DNA of 62,407 bases, taken from positions 1-62,407 of the forward strand of contig DOWS01000046.1 in NCBI GenBank assembly GCA_003519445.1, read 5' to 3'. The notes under the pieces were generated by a model, which was not told the DNA's origin, did no database searches, and was given only the letters and a program-made list of their open reading frames with translations. The DNA comes from Candidatus Daviesbacteria bacterium. Its GTDB lineage: Bacteria; Patescibacteriota; Microgenomatia; Daviesbacterales; UBA10151. Positions 25,130-33,286 of this stretch are shown here, in pieces. The translations under genes and the position numbers were made by a program. How positions within the stretch are numbered: the first letter of the stretch is position 1; the number at the start of each line of letters is the position of its first letter.

Positions 25130-26295
25130 GAAAGATTTTTCTTAAAGAGAATATTCTATTTTTAATTATTTATGGATTTAGTCTAATTTTTTCCGCTTTA
25201 TTAATAAGGGCAATTTATCCAATACAGTTACAACTGCAAAAACCAATATTTTTTGACCTTATTGAATTAAATGTAATTATTCCCTATTGGCTAATTTATT
25301 TTGCCGGATCTATAAATATTTTTTTGATTTGGATGATTGCAAAAAGGTTTATTATTGGACATCTAGCTTTAATTCCCGTACTAATTTACTGTTTTTCCCC
25401 CTGGTCATTTTATCTCGTGGTTACAAATTCTTTTTATGTGTATCTCCTGACATTTATCTTAATAATCTTTCAGGGGATTTTATTAATCAAATCAAGAAGA
25501 TTCAGGTGGGGGATGGCGGCTTTTATTTTAGGAAGTATCTTATTTTTGTATAGTTTTGTTTTAGGTATTTTTATTTTTCCAATTCTTATAACAGGGTTAA
25601 GTCTAATTAAATTTGTGAGTTTTAAAAAAATACGGCCCGCGCTTTTCATAATTTCTTTTCTTTGTTTACCGTTACTTATTGCAAATTTCAAAAATCAAGC
25701 CGGAACTGGAAATATTTATAATAATCAGGTAGCTTTATTTAAGGATCCGGGACACATGAATGCTGTCAATGTTTTTCAGGGGGAGTCAAGAAAAGCAGGG
25801 TATAGTTTTATAGTAAAATTAGGAGAGAATAGATATATATATTTTTCAAAATACGCATTTTTTAAAGCCATTAAGCATTTTACGCCATCAACTTATTTTA
25901 CGGGACAGGAGGGTCTCTTAAAATTTTCCTTCAGCCCCCCTGTTTATTTTGGATTTTTAATCCCCTTTTTATATGGTCTATCTTTGATTTTTAAATCCCC
26001 CGCCTTAAGAAATGGTTTAGCAGTTTCGTTTATATTATTAGTACCCTCCTTTGTCTCAAAAACATTGGTAAACTTAAACCGCTTGGTACTTTTCGAGCCG
26101 GTTATTGTTTTTGTGATTAGTTTAGGGATGATAAAAATTATTCAAAACAGGAAAGAGAGAATTTTTAAATTAATGTTGTTTTTAACAATAATTTTAGTTT
26201 CAGTTCAATTATTAGTTACTGTTTTTGATATAAATTTTAGGGAGTATATCAGATATGAACGATACCTTGGTGGAGCCTTGCAGATTGGAGATTAA
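25126..26295 (+). CDS. GT39-like membrane protein lacking the catalytic acidic pair
   Basis: The 389 aa protein starts at GTG 25126, overlapping the upstream TGA by 4 bp, and ends 1 bp over the next ATG. About ten helices are visible, but it is 130-150 residues shorter than its neighbours. The D-E pair and GYNAYS-like loop at residues 30-60 are absent (only PIFFDLIELN is found there). The middle segment (YIYFSKYAFFKAIKHFTPST) recalls the neighbours. The C-terminal outer domain is missing. It is probably a degenerate paralogue that may have become a non-catalytic partner or a substrate-binding subunit. It has no distinct family that I can name. Confidence 0.55.
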   Translation: MRKIFLKENILFLIIYGFSLIFSALLIRAIYPIQLQLQKPIFFDLIELNVIIPYWLIYFAGSINIFLIWMIAKRFIIGHLALIPVLIYCFSPWSFYLVVTNSFYVYLLTFILIIFQGILLIKSRRFRWGMAAFILGSILFLYSFVLGIFIFPILITGLSLIKFVSFKKIRPALFIISFLCLPLLIANFKNQAGTGNIYNNQVALFKDPGHMNAVNVFQGESRKAGYSFIVKLGENRYIYFSKYAFFKAIKHFTPSTYFTGQEGLLKFSFSPPVYFGFLIPFLYGLSLIFKSPALRNGLAVSFILLVPSFVSKTLVNLNRLVLFEPVIVFVISLGMIKIIQNRKERIFKLMLFLTIILVSVQLLVTVFDINFREYIRYERYLGGALQIGD

Positions 26296-27917
26296 TGAAC
26301 AAAAACTTAAAAATCTTATTAACAGTCTCTATGTTAACTCTAATTGGGGGGTTTTTAAGATTTTATAATAATACCCAAAACCATATCAGCCTAAATATTG
26401 ATGAGGTTTCATATGGATATAGCGCTTATTCAATACTTAAAACAGCCCGTGATGAAAATGGGGTATTTATGCCCCTTGCATTTCAATCAACAGGAGATTA
26501 CAAAAGTCCGGTACTAATTTATTCACTTGTCCCATCAATTGCCATATTTGGATTAAATGAATTTGGTGTAAGGTTTACAACAGCATTGGCAGGCATATTA
26601 TCAATTCCGGTATTCTTTCTACTGCTTAAGAAACTCGTGAAAAATATTAACATTGCTTTAATAGGTGCTGCATTACTGGCTATTTCTCCATGGCATATTT
26701 TTTATTCCAGGTTGGCATCAGAGAGTCTTATGAGTACTTTTTTTCTAATGCTGGGGGTCTTATTTTTCCTAAAAATGTTTGAGGGTGGAAAAATTTGGGC
26801 AGCAGGGGCGTCAATTTTTTTAACAGTATCAATGTATACATATCATTCACAAAGGTTATTCATACCAATCTTTATATTTTTATATCTTCTTACAGGTTTT
26901 AAAAGATTTAAGTCAAACATATCAAATATAAGGATATTTATATTGGGGAGTTTTTTATTAGTCCTCCCCCTTTTTTATATGACAATATTTGGATCTGCCG
27001 GTACCAGAATAGGAATGGTTTTTTTATCACAGGATATTGAATTCACAAGATATGTGATACTTGATCATATTCAAAGAGCTGGAGAGCAATTCCTGCTGTT
27101 TTTCTTTTGGATTAAGAGATACTTAAATTATTTTCAACCGGATTTTTTATTTTTTACAGGTTTAAATATGACACTTCCCGGAACCATAGGTTTAGGTGTG
27201 TTGTTTCTTTTTGAGCTGCCATGGCTATTTTTAGGAATTATTAAATTATTTAAGAATATTTCCTCAAGATTAATTATCTTGTGGATTTTACTTGGGATTA
27301 TACCCGCATCCCTTGCAAACAACGACCAAAGTTCAGTTAGAAGCCTGCTTATTTTGCCGGCACTACTTGTAATTGTAAGCTTAGGAGCACAAAGATTTCT
27401 TGAAATAGCGCAGAGTTTGTCTAATAAATTTATTAAATTAGGTTTTTTCAGTTTTTATGGATTTTTTATAATTATTATCCTTATTCAAGCATATTTAATT
27501 TTTGCCGTGCATTTTCCGATACAACAGGGAGAAGCTTTTATGGAGGGGACAAAGGAGACTGTTTTGTATGCGCTGGATAATAAAGATAAATACCAAGAGA
27601 TTGTATATGATCCGTACAGGGGCATAGAGGCGCCCTATATAGTAAATATACCACATATGTATATCCTTTTTTATTCGAAGTATGACCCCGCAAAATATCA
27701 AACAGAAGCTAAACATTTTGGAAAAGATACTTTTGGTTTTGACAAATTTACGATTAGGAAAATTGATTGGAGAGAAGATCGGTTTAAGAAAGGTATCTTA
27801 TTTATTGGAAGCCCTTGGAGTTTACCGGAAAATGACTTAGCCGAAGCCGAAATATTAAAAAAAATCTATCTTGGTAGTGGCAGACTGGCATTTTTTATAG
27901 TTTCTCCAAAAGAGTGA
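26295..27917 (+). CDS. GT39-like membrane glycosyltransferase
   Basis: The 540 aa carry the full signature: NIDEVSYGYSAYSILKTARD (~35-54), ENGVFMPLAFQSTGDYKSPV, IFGLNEFGVRFTT, AISPWHIFYSRLASES, and a C-terminal outer domain with PHMYILFYSKYDPAKYQ, the segment shared by all tandem paralogues. D-E catalytic residues are intact. Its ATG overlaps the preceding gene's stop by 1 bp. It belongs to the same duplicated family as the genes at 23528, 31816, 33287, 34933 and 36476. The individual acceptor cannot be predicted. Confidence 0.85.
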   Translation: MNKNLKILLTVSMLTLIGGFLRFYNNTQNHISLNIDEVSYGYSAYSILKTARDENGVFMPLAFQSTGDYKSPVLIYSLVPSIAIFGLNEFGVRFTTALAGILSIPVFFLLLKKLVKNINIALIGAALLAISPWHIFYSRLASESLMSTFFLMLGVLFFLKMFEGGKIWAAGASIFLTVSMYTYHSQRLFIPIFIFLYLLTGFKRFKSNISNIRIFILGSFLLVLPLFYMTIFGSAGTRIGMVFLSQDIEFTRYVILDHIQRAGEQFLLFFFWIKRYLNYFQPDFLFFTGLNMTLPGTIGLGVLFLFELPWLFLGIIKLFKNISSRLIILWILLGIIPASLANNDQSSVRSLLILPALLVIVSLGAQRFLEIAQSLSNKFIKLGFFSFYGFFIIIILIQAYLIFAVHFPIQQGEAFMEGTKETVLYALDNKDKYQEIVYDPYRGIEAPYIVNIPHMYILFYSKYDPAKYQTEAKHFGKDTFGFDKFTIRKIDWREDRFKKGILFIGSPWSLPENDLAEAEILKKIYLGSGRLAFFIVSPKE

Positions 27918-27942
27918 ATTTTACTTAATGTATTTTAATTGG

Positions 27943-27948
27943 TAAGAT
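27943..27948 (+). promoter_or_regulatory. Candidate -10 box (TAAGAT) before the GT2 gene
   Basis: TAAGAT ends 6 bp before ATG 27955, the same spacing as other predicted leaderless starts. No convincing -35 box was found. Confidence 0.3.
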
Positions 27949-27954
27949 TTAGAG

Positions 27955-28848
27955 ATGACCCAGAAAATTTCTGTTGTAATAAATACCTTTAACGAGGAGG
28001 CAAACATGGAAAAAGCCATAAAAAGTGTATCATGGGCCGATGAAACTATTATTTGTGATATGCATTCGGGGGATAATACGGTTGCAATTGCTAAAAAGTT
28101 AGGTGCCAAAATATTTTTTCACGAACAAGTAGATTATGTTGAGCCTGCCAGAAATTTTGCTATCTCTCAAGCAACAGGAGATTGGATTTTAGTTTTGGAT
28201 GCGGATGAAAGGATTCCCCAAACTTTAGCCAAAAGACTGCAGGAAATTGCCGCTAATATGAAGCAAATTAGTAGTGTAAAGTTACCGAGAAAAAATATAA
28301 TTTTCGGTAAATGGATGAAGACTTCTATGTGGTGGCCGGATTACCAAATAAGATTTTTTAAAGCGGGAAAGGTTAAGTGGAGAAATGAAATACACAGTAA
28401 GCCGGAGATAGAAGGCGGGAGTATTGATTTGGAACCAGAAGAGAAATGGGCATTAATTCACTATAATTATAATAATCTGTCTCAATATATCGGAAGGATG
28501 AACAGGTATACTGACATAGAAGCTAAAGAGCTTATTAATAATGGTTATAAATTCTGTTGGCAGGATATAATCCAAAAACCTTTATCTGAATTTTTAAGCA
28601 GATTTTTTGCTGGTAGAGGTTTTGAGGATGGGCTGCACGGTTTGGCTCTTTCCATGCTTCAGGCTTTTTCTTTTTTGGCAGTTTATTTAAAAGTATGGGA
28701 AATTGAAAAATTTGGTCAGCAAGAACTTAATCTGGAAGAGCTGGAAATTATTAAAAACAAAGGCGGTAGGGAATTAAATTATTGGTTTAAAAAATCAGGA
28801 TCAAACGGAAATATATTTAAATCTTTTTTAAAGAAATTTAATAACTAA
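27955..28848 (+). CDS. GT2 glycosyltransferase, WaaE/KdtX-like
   Basis: The 297 aa soluble GT-A enzyme has SVVINTFNEEANMEKAIKSV at the N-terminus, WADETIICDMHSGDNTVAIA, EPARNFAISQATGDW and the metal-binding LVLDADERI (~77-85). Then PRKNIIFGKWMKTSMWWPDY follows, the acceptor-side motif of the WaaE/KdtX-like GT2 group, which adds hexose or heptose to lipid-linked cores. Its closest relatives in the window are at 28850 (2 bp downstream) and 38041. It acts on the cytoplasmic side of the membrane. The acceptor in a bacterium without obvious LPS core genes is unknown. Confidence 0.88.
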   Translation: MTQKISVVINTFNEEANMEKAIKSVSWADETIICDMHSGDNTVAIAKKLGAKIFFHEQVDYVEPARNFAISQATGDWILVLDADERIPQTLAKRLQEIAANMKQISSVKLPRKNIIFGKWMKTSMWWPDYQIRFFKAGKVKWRNEIHSKPEIEGGSIDLEPEEKWALIHYNYNNLSQYIGRMNRYTDIEAKELINNGYKFCWQDIIQKPLSEFLSRFFAGRGFEDGLHGLALSMLQAFSFLAVYLKVWEIEKFGQQELNLEELEIIKNKGGRELNYWFKKSGSNGNIFKSFLKKFNN

Positions 28849-28849
28849 C

Positions 28850-29641
28850 ATGTTAAGCATTATTATTATTACCAAAAACGAGGAAAAAAGAATTAGGGCA
28901 TGCTTGGAATCAGTCAAGTGGGCAGATGAAATTTTAATTTTGGATAATGGTTCAGACGATAAAACTTTACAAATTGCCAAAGAGTACACGGATAAGATAT
29001 TTAAATTTCAAAACGAAGATTTTGCCACTTTGCGCAACAAAGGTATGGAACAATCAAAAGGAGAATGGGTACTGTATGTGGATGCGGACGAGAGAGTATT
29101 GGATGATTTGAGGAAAGAAATAGAGGCTACGATAACTTTTTCTGATTTTGGAGCATTTGCCATTTCCAGAAAAAATATTATTTTTGGGAAAGAGATAAAC
29201 TTTGGTTCTTATAAAAAAGACTGGGTAATTAGATTGCTTAGAAAAAAAGATTTCGAAACTTGGGTTGGTAAGATACATGAGTATCCGAAATTTAAAGGTG
29301 AGCTAGGTTATACAAAAAATTCTTTTCTTCATTTAACTCACCGAGATGTTGATCAAATAGTTTTAAAGAGTTTGGAATGGTCAAAAATCGATGCCAGGCT
29401 TCGTCTGGAAGCAGGTCATCCAAAAATGTCCGGATGGAGATTTTTAAGAATTTTAATTTCTGAAACATTTAATCAGGGAATTAAAAGAAAGGGTTTTTTC
29501 AACGGCACTATTGGAGTAATGGATGCTCTCTTGCAGGTTTTTAGCCTGTTTATTACCTACATCAGGTTGTGGCAAATGCAGCAACCCAAGCCTTTGGAAA
29601 AAATCTACGATGAAATAGATGAACAGTTTTTAAAAAAATGA
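28850..29641 (+). CDS. GT2 glycosyltransferase, WaaE/KdtX-like
   Basis: The 263 aa share all landmarks of the previous gene: SIIIITKNEEKRIRACLESV, WADEILILDNGSDDKTLQIA, LYVDADERV (metal site), SRKNIIFGKEINFGSYKKDW and KIHEYPKFKGELG. This looks like a tandem duplicate that has diverged. The stop overlaps the next gene's ATG (ATGA). It is predicted to transfer a sugar to a lipid-linked acceptor on the cytoplasmic face, acting next to the partner encoded 2 bp upstream. Confidence 0.88.
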   Translation: MLSIIIITKNEEKRIRACLESVKWADEILILDNGSDDKTLQIAKEYTDKIFKFQNEDFATLRNKGMEQSKGEWVLYVDADERVLDDLRKEIEATITFSDFGAFAISRKNIIFGKEINFGSYKKDWVIRLLRKKDFETWVGKIHEYPKFKGELGYTKNSFLHLTHRDVDQIVLKSLEWSKIDARLRLEAGHPKMSGWRFLRILISETFNQGIKRKGFFNGTIGVMDALLQVFSLFITYIRLWQMQQPKPLEKIYDEIDEQFLKK

Positions 29642-30720
29642 AAATAGCAGTCTATTCGTCTTATTTGGATACATTTGGAGGCGGAGAAAGATACATTGCC
29701 ACTATTGCCGGAACGCTTTCATTTGATCACCATGTTGATTTGCTTTTGGATAAACATTTAACAAAAATAGGATCTGATTATTTAAAATCAAATCTCTCCC
29801 AAAGATTTAATCTAAATTTGGATAAAGTTAATATTATTGTTGATTCTCCCATTGGGAAAGATTCCAGTTTTTTTTCCAGAGCCTTGTTTTTAAAAAAATA
29901 TGATTTTTTGTTTTATCTGACCGACGGGAGCATTTTTTATCCTACAGCCGGGAAAAACATTTTACATATTCAATCGCCAATTGAGGGTCAGCCTGCGCAA
30001 AGTGTCTGGGGAAAAATAAAATTAAAAAAATGGGATTTAATTATTTACAATTCAAAATTTACCAGAAATCATTCTTTAAAAAACTGGCCATTGTTTTCGA
30101 AAGTAATTTACCCGCCTGTTGATACGGAGTCAATAAAACCTCTGCAGAAGAAAAAATATATCCTGTCTGTCGGACGGTTTTTTGGCTATCTTAAAGACAA
30201 AAAACATGAGATTTTGATCAAAGCTTTTGAGAGACTTAAGCAAAATAAAAAAAGTTTGGGTTGGAGTTTACATTTGGCTGGCGCTGCCAAAGAAGGTGAT
30301 GAAAATTATCTTAAAGAATTAAAAAACAGAGCAAAAGATTTGGAGGTAAAATTTTATCCAAATTTAGGTTATGAGGAGCTAATTAAGCTTTTTGGCTACT
30401 CATCCGTTTATTGGCATGCTGCAGGTTTTGGAGAGCAAGAACCCACTAAAATGGAACATTTCGGAATATCTGTGGCTGAAGCTATGGCAGGCGGTTCTGT
30501 GCCGGTGGTTGTGGATAAAGGGGGTCTTACAGAGATTGTTAATGATGGGATAAATGGTTTTCTATGGAGCGACCTGCGGGATTTTGAAAGCAAAACCCTT
30601 GAGCTTTTGTCAAATAAATCCTTATGGCATAAAATGTCAGTAGAAGCTATAAAAAAAGCCGGCAATTTTAGTAAAGAAAATTTTGAGATAAGTATTAGGA
30701 ATTTAATCAAAACAATATGA
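29638..30720 (+). CDS. GT4 glycosyltransferase (ALG2/ALG11-like)
   Basis: The 360 aa GT-B enzyme opens with a GGGER motif (TFGGGERYIATIAGTL, ~13-28), the donor/acceptor glycine-rich loop typical of ALG2/ALG11-like GT4 enzymes. The C-terminal half has ILSVGRFFGYLKDKKHEILI and the nucleotide-binding E-x7-E motif in EHFGISVAEAMAGGSVPVVV. Such enzymes use GDP-mannose or UDP-sugars to extend lipid-linked oligosaccharides in the cytoplasm. It overlaps both neighbours by 4 bp, so it is firmly in the operon. Confidence 0.88.
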   Translation: MKIAVYSSYLDTFGGGERYIATIAGTLSFDHHVDLLLDKHLTKIGSDYLKSNLSQRFNLNLDKVNIIVDSPIGKDSSFFSRALFLKKYDFLFYLTDGSIFYPTAGKNILHIQSPIEGQPAQSVWGKIKLKKWDLIIYNSKFTRNHSLKNWPLFSKVIYPPVDTESIKPLQKKKYILSVGRFFGYLKDKKHEILIKAFERLKQNKKSLGWSLHLAGAAKEGDENYLKELKNRAKDLEVKFYPNLGYEELIKLFGYSSVYWHAAGFGEQEPTKMEHFGISVAEAMAGGSVPVVVDKGGLTEIVNDGINGFLWSDLRDFESKTLELLSNKSLWHKMSVEAIKKAGNFSKENFEISIRNLIKTI

Positions 30721-31823
30721 ACAAGATACTAATTATTCTTTTAGCAGGTATATTATTAAGGCTATTTTTAGCTTTTTCTACAATTCATTCTGATTTGACA
30801 GTGTTTCATGTGGCCGGGAAAGTGATAGGGGAAGGACACATTTTTAATCTGTATGATTATTCCTCGGATGCGGCAACTTTCAACTATCCGCCCTTAATTT
30901 ATTGGTTTTTTGGCATATTTAATTTTTTATCAAACTGGGGGATATGGCTGCTAAAACTGCCCTATCTTATTTTTGATTTATCTTTAGGGTTGCTGCTTTA
31001 TAAAGTGGTTGAAGAAAAAAGGAAAGCATTGGTTTTTGGGCTTTGGATGTTTAATCCAATCAGCCTTTATGCTACATACATGATGGGCCAGTTTGACATT
31101 ATCCCTGCTTTTTTTACAATGCTATCTTTTTATCTGGTAGTACAAAAAAAGCTTAAGTGGTCTGCCCTTGCTTTGGGCTTTGGTATTGCTTTTAAACTTT
31201 ACCCCGTATTCCTTCTTATCCCGCTACTAATCATAGCCAAAAGTTTTATTACAAGAATTAAATTAGTGCTTATTGCAGCTTTGCCGTATTTTATTTCCGT
31301 ACTTCCTTATCTTTCGTCTGAAAGTTTCAGGTCAAATGCTTTATTTGCGAGTCAAAGTTCAAAAAGTCTTTATGCTGGTATTCAGGTATCGGGAGGAGAA
31401 TCGATTTTATTATTTCCTTTTTTCCTGCTGCTTTTTTATCTCTATATTTGGAACAATCAGAGCAGTGGGATAAATCTATGGAAAGTTTTCTTAATTCCGC
31501 TGCTGTTATTTTTTATTTTTACCCATTACCATCCGCAGTGGTTAATTTGGGTTACTCCATTTCTGGTTTTGGATTTAAGTTTTGAAAGATTTAAAAATTT
31601 ATTGCCGATTTTTTTAATGATTATAACCTGGATTGCTTCGCTTTTCTTTTTTGATCCCTCCTTAACTATAGGCATATTTTCTCCCCTTTTTCCTGCTCTA
31701 AAAAATATTACGCTAAATATAAATGCAGATTATAATTTTTCAAGAAGCATCTTACAAACTGTTTTTGCCTCAAGCGCTTTCTATCTAGTATTTAAAACCT
31801 TCCCCCGAAAAATAAATGATTAA
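30717..31823 (+). CDS. GT87-like membrane mannosyltransferase
   Basis: The 368 aa polytopic protein has a first helix ending LLRLFLAFSTIHSDLTVFH, with Asp in the first outer loop, then FNYPPLIYWFFGIF and the conserved segment WMFNPISLYATYMMGQFDII plus FKLYPVFLLIPLL. These are features of GT87 / DUF2029-like polyprenyl-phosphate-mannose-dependent alpha-mannosyltransferases (also PIG-M-like). It should add a mannose or pentose on the outer membrane face. It is shorter than the GT39 neighbours and lacks the C-terminal outer domain. It starts ATGA-overlapped with the GT4 gene. Confidence 0.75.
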   Translation: MNKILIILLAGILLRLFLAFSTIHSDLTVFHVAGKVIGEGHIFNLYDYSSDAATFNYPPLIYWFFGIFNFLSNWGIWLLKLPYLIFDLSLGLLLYKVVEEKRKALVFGLWMFNPISLYATYMMGQFDIIPAFFTMLSFYLVVQKKLKWSALALGFGIAFKLYPVFLLIPLLIIAKSFITRIKLVLIAALPYFISVLPYLSSESFRSNALFASQSSKSLYAGIQVSGGESILLFPFFLLLFYLYIWNNQSSGINLWKVFLIPLLLFFIFTHYHPQWLIWVTPFLVLDLSFERFKNLLPIFLMIITWIASLFFFDPSLTIGIFSPLFPALKNITLNINADYNFSRSILQTVFASSAFYLVFKTFPRKIND

Positions 31824-33270
31824 GAAACTAATTGTTGTTTTTGTTGTCACTACCTTTCTTTGGTTTTTATTTACATTTAAGCTAACAGATGTTCCGTCGG
31901 GTATTAACGGAGATGAAGCTGTTATTGGCTACAATGCTGTTTTAATTTCTCAAACAGGTAAAGATGCAAGAGGAAATTTTCTGCCGCTTTTTTCCTCCAA
32001 CACGGATTCTTTTGACTGGAAACAACCGGTAACTGTTTATGCCACAGTTACAGCCTTTAAACTCTTTGGCCCATCTTATTTTACATTGCGGGCAGTCAGT
32101 GTATTTTTTGCGTTTTTGTCCGCATCACTCATTTTTTTATTAATAAATCAAATTAAAGGATTTAAGTTAGCCTTGGTGGGGTTACTTATTTTTGTAACAA
32201 CCCCCATTATTATGATTCAATCTCATTTGGCTCTGGAAAATATTGCCCCGGTACCTTTTATATCTTTCTGGCTTTTAATGCTTTATAAATACTTTAAAAA
32301 ACAGAACTTAAGATATATTATTTTTGCGGCCGTAAGTTTGGGTTTTGCTCTCTATTCTTATCTTGGTTTAAGACTGATGATTATACCGCTTATCATTCTT
32401 TCCATATCATTTTTATATTTTATTGATCGTAGAAGAGTATGGTTTACCTTTATTATCTCTGTCTCTCCTTTTATCATTCTGTTATTTTTGGTTAAAAGCC
32501 AATACCCGGGAGCAGTGTTGGGTTTGTTTAGGCCACACAGCATTGCTTCTTATCAAGAACTCATCATGCCTTATATTTCTTCTTTTGACCTTTCTTTTTT
32601 GTTTATCACCGGTGACATCACTCCATATCATTCTACAGGCAAGCATGGAGTATTTTTACTTGCATCCCTGCCGCTTTTTATTTTAGGAATAATCAGAATT
32701 ATTCAAAAAAGAAATCCTTTTTTAATTTTTGTTTTAACAGCCTTTTTTACAATTCCATTATTTTTTGGTTTGGGGTCAAATATTCACCGGGGAAGCAGGT
32801 TGTTAAGCCTGATACCTTTGTTTGTGACAGTGGCCACAGTGGGTTTTGAATATATTTTGGCTTTCAAAAATATGCTATTTAAAACTTTTTCAATATTTCT
32901 TGTAATTTTTCTGATGACATTAAATTATGGAGATTTTTTAAACGATTATTGGTACTACTATCCCCAAAGAGTGAAGCAAGAGTTTGCTGCGCCTATCCAT
33001 AGAGTTTTTATATTACTGGAAAAACTGTCAAAAGAAAATAATTTAAAACCGTTAATTCAAAATGACATACCTTTACAAAATCCCAATGCCTTCTTATTTT
33101 TTGAACAGGCCTATTTCCCAAATAAATTGGAGAAGTGGATGAAAAATGATTTATTACCTAACAGGAGTGTGGTATTTGTTGATTCAACAGGTATGGCTTT
33201 GATAAATATATCTAAAATAAGGATGGAAAAAATCGAAGGAACAGATTATGCTTTAGTAAGAAATAAATAA
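31816..33270 (+). CDS. GT39-like membrane glycosyltransferase (first of four in tandem)
   Basis: The 484 aa contain GINGDEAVIGYNAVLISQTG (~29-48) with the catalytic D-E pair, KDARGNFLPLFSSNTDSFDW, and LFGPSYFTLRAVSVFF, as in the GT39 paralogues. The middle outer loop has FITGDITPYHSTGKHGVFLL, a diverged form of the GD-N-R-x-H segment of its neighbours. The C-terminal outer domain is shorter and lacks the FYLKYDP-type segment. It overlaps the GT87-like gene by 8 bp. It is likely an active outer-face enzyme and the most divergent of the four-gene tandem array. Confidence 0.83.
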   Translation: MIKKLIVVFVVTTFLWFLFTFKLTDVPSGINGDEAVIGYNAVLISQTGKDARGNFLPLFSSNTDSFDWKQPVTVYATVTAFKLFGPSYFTLRAVSVFFAFLSASLIFLLINQIKGFKLALVGLLIFVTTPIIMIQSHLALENIAPVPFISFWLLMLYKYFKKQNLRYIIFAAVSLGFALYSYLGLRLMIIPLIILSISFLYFIDRRRVWFTFIISVSPFIILLFLVKSQYPGAVLGLFRPHSIASYQELIMPYISSFDLSFLFITGDITPYHSTGKHGVFLLASLPLFILGIIRIIQKRNPFLIFVLTAFFTIPLFFGLGSNIHRGSRLLSLIPLFVTVATVGFEYILAFKNMLFKTFSIFLVIFLMTLNYGDFLNDYWYYYPQRVKQEFAAPIHRVFILLEKLSKENNLKPLIQNDIPLQNPNAFLFFEQAYFPNKLEKWMKNDLLPNRSVVFVDSTGMALINISKIRMEKIEGTDYALVRNK

Positions 33271-33286
33271 ATTAATTAATTAATTA

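Noticed and set aside
33267..33286. (ATTA)n run before ATG 33287 as a phase-variable repeat.
   Set aside because: Only about four to five short units, imperfect, and in an AT-rich background; slippage control cannot be supported from one sequence.
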